From: DAOPYU01 sp942493245 | Lineage (GTDB): Bacteria > Sumerlaeota > Sumerlaeia > UBA8349 | Assembly (NCBI GenBank): GCA_942493245.1 | Contig: OW818685.1 | Coordinates: 2,790,001 to 2,854,000, forward strand | Length of the DNA: 64,000 nucleotides | Direction: 5' to 3' | Shown: in pieces, positions 63,093 to 64,000 of the stretch | Numbering within the stretch: the first letter of the stretch is position 1 | Layout: every line of letters begins with the position of its first letter | The notes under the pieces: model-generated | Seen by the model: only the letters and a program-made list of their open reading frames with translations | Told to the model about the DNA's origin: nothing | Database searches by the model: none | Translations under genes and position numbers: made by a program

Positions 63093-63374
63093 ATGAGCGA
63101 AAAGAGGCGACGTTTCAGTGCGTCTTTCAAGGCGGAGGTGGCACTGGAGGCAATTCGCGGCAAGCGGACGATCAATGAGATTGCCAGCGAGCGCGGCATC
63201 CATCCCCACCAGGTGGTGATGTGGAAGAAGCAGGCGGTGGAATCCCTGAGCGGGGCTTTCGCCGACCGGCGCAAGCGGCCGGGAAAGGAGGCGGAAGAGA
63301 CCAGCCAACTCTACGAGCAGATCGGACGGCTCAAGGTGGAACTCGACTGGCTAAAAAAAAAGTGCGGCGCTTGA
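63093..63374 (+). CDS. IS3-family transposase OrfA (helix-turn-helix protein)
   Basis: 93 residues from the ATG at 63093, eight bases after AAGGAG. RRFSASFKAEVALEAIRGKRTINEIASERGIHPHQVVMWKKQAVE is the IS3 OrfA helix-turn-helix, followed by the leucine-zipper-like region SQLYEQIGRLKVELDWLKKK. The frame ends at a TGA at 63372 just after a run of nine A residues (63353-63361), the site where OrfA and OrfB fuse. OrfA binds the IS ends; the OrfAB fusion is the active transposase. Confidence 0.92.
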   Translation: MSEKRRRFSASFKAEVALEAIRGKRTINEIASERGIHPHQVVMWKKQAVESLSGAFADRRKRPGKEAEETSQLYEQIGRLKVELDWLKKKCGA

Positions 63375-64000
63375 CCCCGGCCAGGCGCGGGCGCTGGTGG
63401 AGCCGGGGCACGGGGAACTGGCCATTTCGCGCCAGTGCGCCCTGCTCGGTCTGCCGCGCTCGACCTACTACTACCAGCCGGTGGAACGCGACCCTCAGGA
63501 GTTGGAACTGATGCGCCGGATCGACGAGATCTACACCTGCTTTCCGTTCTACGGTTCGCCCAAGATGACCGCGCACCTCTCGCGCACCCTCGGCCAGCCG
63601 ATCAACCACAAGCGGGTCGAGCGGCTCATGCGGGTGATGGGGTTGCGGGCCGTGGCGCCGCGCAAGGGCCTGAGCCACAGCGCGCCGCAGCACAAGAAGT
63701 ACCCGTATTTGCTGCGGGATCTGCCGATCGTGCGCCCCAACCAGGTCTGGGCGTCCGACATCACGTACATCGGCCTGGCGGGCGGTTTTCTCTACCTGAC
63801 GGCGGTGATCGACTGGTTCAGCCGTTACGTGCTGGCGTGGCGGCTCTCGAACTCGCTCGACACCTCGTTTTGCGTCGAGACTCTCGACGAGGCGCTGCGT
63901 CTGGGGTGTCCCGATATTTTCAACACCGACCAGGGCGTGCAGTTCACCAGCGGGGCGTTCACGAAACGGCTGGAGGAGAGCGGCATCCGGATCAGCATGG
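63355..64000 (+). CDS. IS3-family transposase OrfB (integrase catalytic core), truncated by window edge
   Basis: Open frame from 63355 to the right edge, with no start codon of its own in the first part, so it depends on fusion with OrfA. It contains the HTH_21 segment (RQCALLGLPRSTYYYQ), FPFYGSPKMTAHLSRTLGQPINHKRVERLMRVMGL and the rve catalytic domain. The first Asp is in VWASDITYIG and the second in IFNTDQGVQFTS; the final Glu lies beyond the edge. Relative to OrfA it is in the +1 frame (equivalent to -2), whereas IS3 elements usually shift -1. See the finding on the A9 run. Confidence 0.88.

Larger units (their letters stand above)
62160..64000 (+). mobile_element. IS3-family insertion sequence (left part; interrupted by IS5-family element; runs off the right edge)
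   Basis: A typical IS3 left end, TGAAGTTCCCCC followed by an AAAACTGGACAGG block, begins at 62160. The orfA/orfB transposase genes begin at 63093 and continue beyond the window. A complete IS5-family element (62209-63062) sits between this left end and orfA, flanked by a TA duplication. This left boundary is inferred from similarity to common IS3 ends. Confidence 0.65.

Noticed and set aside
1..64000. CRISPR arrays and tRNA genes
   Set aside because: No regularly spaced identical direct repeats were seen, and no cloverleaf with a T-loop GTTCRANNC motif and acceptor stem was found by eye. A covariance search would be needed to exclude tRNAs fully.

Overview
The window looks like a chromosomal segment (about 58% GC, densely coding) of a Gram-negative bacterium with a lipid A outer membrane. 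Evidence for this is lpxA, lpxI, several lipoproteins, a periplasmic D-Ala-D-Ala carboxypeptidase and a membrane-fusion ABC exporter. No 16S gene is present, so the lineage is not fixed. Exported sugar isomerase and SMP-30 proteins, DUF3160, cohesin/dockerin and FG-GAP proteins, a HZS-alpha-like cytochrome and many palindromic intergenic repeats suggest a deep-branching candidate phylum such as Sumerlaeota or Hydrogenedentota, or the PVC group. This is inference. I found no tRNA, rRNA or CRISPR array.

1-13.7 kb: a Ser/Thr kinase cut by the window edge diverges from lpxA. Then come an exported hypothetical protein, a Tat-exported TIM-barrel isomerase behind a promoter whose spacer is a perfect palindrome, and a secreted GWI-repeat protein. 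A same-strand trio follows (FAD oxidoreductase, small acidic protein, B12-type radical SAM enzyme), then a TPR lipoprotein, ybeY, a carboxypeptidase-regulatory-like lipoprotein, and tpiA with its terminator.

13.8-31 kb: a 1202-residue GH13 enzyme is paired with a UroD-like protein. Next are an orphan trpB, a 1063-residue FG-GAP/cohesin/dockerin protein, a four-gene MacAB-like export operon on the minus strand, and a two-receiver response regulator.

31-56.4 kb: DUF3160 protein, EamA transporter, PBP4-type dacB and an FtsB/DivIC-like protein lie on the plus strand. A minus-strand run follows: a TPR membrane protein, PilZ, NUDIX, DnaJ-like and SMP-30 proteins. Then come aspS, DoxX and glmS, a large regulatory-like-domain protein with mixed base composition, a Ser/Arg then Tyr/Gly-rich secreted protein, lpxI, and a membrane pyrophosphatase.

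56.4-64 kb: two convergent exported c-type cytochrome genes, one HZS-alpha-like with a beta-propeller and two hemes and one MauG-like diheme, may form an envelope redox pair. The right edge holds an IS3-family element whose leader is interrupted by a complete IS5-family (IS427-like) element.

Intergenic DNA is rich in dispersed repeats. These include a MITE-like element with terminal inverted repeats (two copies), an associated module (three copies), and several other palindromic families. They account for much of the non-coding DNA and are the main structure not explained by genes.
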